A stretch of DNA of 17,798 bases from Bacillota bacterium (GTDB taxonomy: Bacteria > Bacillota_A > Clostridia > Lachnospirales > WQUN01): the NCBI GenBank assembly GCA_009786175.1, contig WQTQ01000194.1:1-17798 (forward strand). The letters are read 5' to 3'. The notes under the pieces were generated by a model, which saw only the letters and a list, made by a program, of their open reading frames with translations, was not told the DNA's origin and did no database searches. Both the position numbers and the translations under genes were made by a program. Below, piece by piece: positions 15,206 through 17,798 of this stretch. Position 1 is the first letter of the stretch. Each line of letters starts with the position of its first letter.

Positions 15206-16660
15206 TCAATCAAACCCCGCAAAGGCATTGTCAATCATTTCCTGACGCAGCGGCCTTTGTGTTTCAATAACTTGCATTGGTGTTTGGTAGCCGTGGAACA
15301 AGTACCAGCCCAATGTACCAAATATCCAAGAGAACTCGTTTATTGCAAAGCCAAGTTCAAATTTTGACGCTTCACGGTTACCAAGTACATATAAAACCCT
15401 ATACACGTCGCCTTCCGTTGGCCAGTAGTTACGCATGGCGTTAATTGTGCCTAGTGTATATAATTCCGGCTCGTATCTTGCCCAAGACTGCAGTTCTTCG
15501 TACAACATAAATACATCTTGCGGGTTGTATGTGCCGTTGGGGATAAGGATGGCCTGGTAGAAACCTACTAAATTGTTATACTGGCCGCCTTGCGGGCCTG
15601 TCGGAAATGGCACTACCGCAAAGTCGAATTCTACGCCCTGCTCGGCTACTTTCCATGTTGCAATGGGGAACAGGGCGTCATTACCTTGTTGATAAATCCA
15701 TGTATTACGGTTCCAGTCTCCAAGCGGGTTACCGGACCCTCTGTCATAGTTCCACCAGCCGTTTCTAAAAATTTCTTCCATAAATTCCAACGCGGTGACG
15801 GTCCTTGGGTCTTCCATGGCAAATTGCAGGGTATTTTCGTTTACAAGCAAGCCGCTGTTGGTGGCTATTAGGTTCCGCATAATTTGACCCGGGTAACCGC
15901 TGATACCAAACTGGTCTATGCTGCCGTCGCCGGTAGTATCGCGGGTGGCAAGTGCCATTAATTCACGCATTGCATCCCAAGTCCACTGGCCATTTTCCCA
16001 CAGGTCTACAGGGTTTTGCGCGCCAATTGCCCTGATTATTTCTAGGTTAACGCCCAGCCCTGTGCTTTGGGTCCTAAGTTCTGCACGGCCAAAGCCATAA
16101 AGTACGCCTTGGAAGGATACCCTTTGCTCTACAAATTGGTTAAGTGTCATAAGGTCGGATGTTGGGGAAGCAAACACGCTTGCAGGAAGGGCAAGATCAC
16201 CCATGATTGCAGGAAGCATGTGGTCGCCGGGCAGCATAACCCACTCCGCAAAGGGGTCGCCTGCCATTACACTGGCAGTTAAGTTGGGTAAAACATAGCC
16301 CCAAGGGGTTGCAACATTTTCAAATGTAACATTAAAAGATTCTTCTATGCGCCTTTGATTATCGTACCACAGTCGCGCATTGTGGTAATTGGTGGCTGTT
16401 GCAGGGTCCGGCGGGTCGCTGCCGGTATCGGGCATATACACCCACCAGCACGCTACCCGGATTGTTCTGTTTAAGTCACGGGCCACTACGGGTTCCGGCT
16501 CGTCTTGTGTGGACTCGGCCTCTATTGCCGGTGCTTGCTGCTGTTCCGGCGGCGCGGGCACATCAGGGGTTGTGGTTTCCTGGGTCGCGCTGTCTCTGTT
16601 ACAGGCGACCGCAACGATTAACGCCAAAACCAACATAAGCAAAATGGCGATTTTCTTCAT
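15206..16660 (-). CDS. Extracellular sugar-binding lipoprotein of a CUT1-type ABC importer
   Basis: 484 residues from the ATG at 16658-16660, with GGAG 9 nt upstream; a TTG five codons earlier would put that site inside the gene. The N-terminus MKKIAILLMLVLALIVAVAC is a lipoprotein signal, with lipidated Cys20, followed by a low-complexity Pro/Gln/Glu linker (25-55). The rest resembles family 1 solute-binding proteins (FENVATPWGYVLPNLTASVMAGDPFAEWVMLPGD; LWENGQWTWDAMRELMALA; DTTGDGSIDQFGISGY, which could be a calcium-binding loop; FPIATWKVAEQG...VPFPTGPQG). It would capture a sugar outside and deliver it to membrane permeases. No permease genes adjoin it here, so it either works with distant ones or regulates. 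The permease at base 1 belongs to a separate unit 14 kb away. Confidence 0.93.
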   Translation of the reverse strand: MKKIAILLMLVLALIVAVACNRDSATQETTTPDVPAPPEQQQAPAIEAESTQDEPEPVVARDLNRTIRVACWWVYMPDTGSDPPDPATATNYHNARLWYDNQRRIEESFNVTFENVATPWGYVLPNLTASVMAGDPFAEWVMLPGDHMLPAIMGDLALPASVFASPTSDLMTLNQFVEQRVSFQGVLYGFGRAELRTQSTGLGVNLEIIRAIGAQNPVDLWENGQWTWDAMRELMALATRDTTGDGSIDQFGISGYPGQIMRNLIATNSGLLVNENTLQFAMEDPRTVTALEFMEEIFRNGWWNYDRGSGNPLGDWNRNTWIYQQGNDALFPIATWKVAEQGVEFDFAVVPFPTGPQGGQYNNLVGFYQAILIPNGTYNPQDVFMLYEELQSWARYEPELYTLGTINAMRNYWPTEGDVYRVLYVLGNREASKFELGFAINEFSWIFGTLGWYLFHGYQTPMQVIETQRPLRQEMIDNAFAGFD

Positions 16661-16689
16661 ACTTACCAACTCCAATCTTGTTTTTTTGC

Positions 16690-16718
16690 ATTATACTGTT
16701 TAATATTGCCAGTTGCAA
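16690..16718 (-). promoter_or_regulatory. Sigma-A promoter of the sugar-binding protein gene
   Basis: On the minus strand TTGCAA (16713-16718), a 17-nt spacer and a consensus TATAAT (16690-16695), with the start site expected near 16683 and a short leader of about 22 nt to the ATG at 16660. Confidence 0.75.
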
Positions 16719-16767
16719 GAAAAAAATGTAAATTATTTTGGTAAAAAGGACAAGAACATTAAGATCA

Positions 16768-16776
16768 TGATATAAT
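16768..16776 (+). promoter_or_regulatory. Extended -10 promoter candidate for the GerMN lipoprotein
   Basis: TGATATAAT is a perfect extended -10 (TG-N-TATAAT), giving a leader of about 100 nt. A second consensus -10, TATAAT at 16844-16849, lies 34 nt before the ATG, but neither has a good -35 at 17 nt. Either or both could be used. Confidence 0.4.
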
Positions 16777-16791
16777 GCAAGCAAAAATCGA

Positions 16792-16813
16792 GCGAAAGAA
16801 AAATTGCTTTCGC
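16792..16813 (+). other. Hairpin in the leader of the GerMN lipoprotein gene
   Basis: GCGAAAG (16792-16798) pairs with CTTTCGC (16807-16813) around an 8-nt loop AAAAATTG. If transcription starts near 16783 it would be at the 5' end of the message, where it could protect it or control expression. It is not followed by T residues, so it is not a terminator. Confidence 0.35.
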
Positions 16814-16883
16814 AAACCGACAAACTTCAATTGAAACGTGCCTTATAATGGAAATAAATTAAACAAAACGCGAGGAGGCGTAC

Positions 16884-17693
16884 ATGAGTAAATTCAAGCA
16901 GCAATTTGCTATTATTTTTTGTATGGTGTTACTGGGTTCATTTGCCGGGTGCAGCCGTGAGAACTCCATCACCGAAGTTAATGCCAATACCCAACCGGAG
17001 CAGGACATATTTCACGGCCTTACAGCATCCGAAGTCAAAGCCCAACTGGAAAATGCCCCCTGTTTCATCGACTTTATGGGCGAGAACATTCCTTACTGGC
17101 GGCCAAACTGGACAGGCTTTACAGATGACGACAGTATTCAAATAGATTCGTCGGATGCAATAATTTCCGTGTCTACTCATTGGGGCAATTTTTCCGCGTC
17201 ATTATCTTATCGTGTGCAGGGTGGCACAATCTGCTGGAATATAAACGCATACAAACCCCTTTGGAGGGAACTTCGCCTGTGGGAAGCACCTGTGCCGCGG
17301 CACCTTACAGATTTAGAGTATGTAACTATAGGCTTTGCCTACTACTGCCCGGAACTGGACCCGAACGTTGAACTGCTTCCGGAAGCGTTGATGCACCATT
17401 GGGAAGAAATTAGCGGCAAAAACTTATGGGTAGAATTTATCCGGCTTATGCGCTGTCACACAGGCATACGAATTAGGGATTTATGGTACGATGGTACCAG
17501 ATTATACGTGGACCTTGCACCGGTGGAAGCAATCGTTTTTAATTGGGGCTCGACGGGAAGTGCCCAAAGACAGAGCAGTCTTATAAACACTTTGTCCACT
17601 TTCCCCAATGTGACGGAAATCGTAATTTTGATAGACGGGGAAGCAGATGTTGCAGCAGACCACTTCAATTTTGAAGGGGTTATCCGGGTTTAA
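16884..17693 (+). CDS. Lipoprotein with C-terminal GerMN-like domain
   Basis: 269 residues with GAGGAGG 5 nt before the ATG. The N-terminus is a lipoprotein signal (IIFCMVLLGSFAGC) with lipidated Cys23. Residues 41-190 are not recognised; they contain a Trp-rich beta-like part (90-135). The end, about 197-269, matches the GerMN pattern: GTRLYVDLAPVEAIVF, GSTGSAQRQSSLINTLSTFPNVTEIVILIDGEA, then a short final strand. GerMN domains occur in GerM, a sporulation and germination lipoprotein of Bacillus, and in other envelope lipoproteins of Bacillota; they probably bind partners or wall rather than catalyse. The Ser/Ala-rich GSTGSAQRQ replaces the usual GS..E segment. The gene stands alone, divergent from the sugar-binding protein. 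Confidence 0.75.
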   Translation: MSKFKQQFAIIFCMVLLGSFAGCSRENSITEVNANTQPEQDIFHGLTASEVKAQLENAPCFIDFMGENIPYWRPNWTGFTDDDSIQIDSSDAIISVSTHWGNFSASLSYRVQGGTICWNINAYKPLWRELRLWEAPVPRHLTDLEYVTIGFAYYCPELDPNVELLPEALMHHWEEISGKNLWVEFIRLMRCHTGIRIRDLWYDGTRLYVDLAPVEAIVFNWGSTGSAQRQSSLINTLSTFPNVTEIVILIDGEADVAADHFNFEGVIRV

Positions 17694-17697
17694 GCTA

Positions 17698-17714
17698 TTA
17701 CCCCCTGATATCAG
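17698..17714. repeat. One-armed copy of the dispersed hairpin element
   Basis: TTACCCCCTGATATCAG begins 5 nt behind the lipoprotein stop. Its first 16 bases are identical to the left arm of the hairpin at 3041-3060, but the matching right arm (TGATATCAGGGGGTAA) is absent in the 84 bases that remain. Only the inner CTGATATCAG is self-complementary. The remaining tail to 17798 has two weak inverted repeats (17725-17731 with 17754-17760; 17759-17765 with 17776-17782) and no gene that I can support. Confidence 0.6.
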
Positions 17715-17798
17715 TAATGTCAACAACTTAAGGATCAAAGAGTAGATTTCAAGTTAAGTTTAGCATTTGCGATTGTGCTAAAGTTTCTGGGGAAGGAA

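Overview
The window looks like a chromosomal segment of a spore-forming, anaerobic Bacillota bacterium of the Clostridia type. This rests on gene content and signals only, since there is no rRNA or marker gene to place it: strong purine-rich Shine-Dalgarno sites, sigma-A style promoters, a DUF6514-like protein, a GerMN-domain lipoprotein, a LysM/Amidase_3 wall hydrolase without signal peptide, a VanY-like carboxypeptidase next to a two-component system, and CUT1-type sugar transport genes. There are no phage, transposase or CRISPR genes and no tRNA or rRNA that I can see.

Left part (1-6843), carbohydrate and glycoconjugate use. The 3' half of a CUT1 sugar ABC permease is followed after 15 nt by an 837-residue protein with an intact transglutaminase-like core, a second core whose catalytic Cys is replaced, and a thioredoxin-like tail. 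A perfect 20-bp hairpin (3041-3084) separates these from a convergent operon, read leftwards: M20 amidohydrolase, CBM9-like protein, GH29 alpha-L-fucosidase. None of these soluble proteins has a signal peptide, which suggests that imported oligosaccharides or glycopeptides are dismantled in the cytoplasm.

Middle part (6844-10037 and onward to 13255), cell wall and signalling. A peptidoglycan amidase (PG-binding domain, LysM, Amidase_3, LysM) converges on a small DUF6514-like gene across a second hairpin (8028-8075) that shares its core with the first. Then, on the minus strand, read leftwards from 13255, come an SDR dehydrogenase, an overlapping metallo-beta-lactamase-fold hydrolase, a membrane-anchored VanY-like D,D-carboxypeptidase, an OmpR-type response regulator and a polytopic sensor histidine kinase. 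The last three form a tight VanY-VanR-VanS-like unit.

Right part (13256-17798). comM (Mg-chelatase/YifB family AAA+ protein) runs rightwards, diverging from the SDR gene. An intergenic stretch of about 311 nt with two hairpins separates it from the convergent lipoprotein sugar-binding protein. That gene diverges from a GerMN-domain lipoprotein. After the last gene lies a half copy of the same hairpin element found at 3041 and 8028.

The most unusual signal is this dispersed hairpin family: two complete copies are the terminators between convergent gene pairs and a third, one-armed copy lies 3' of the last gene, all sharing TACCCC(C)TGATATC. Second is the two-core transglutaminase-like protein coupled to a sugar transporter. 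I found no clearly undescribed multigene system; most genes belong to known families.
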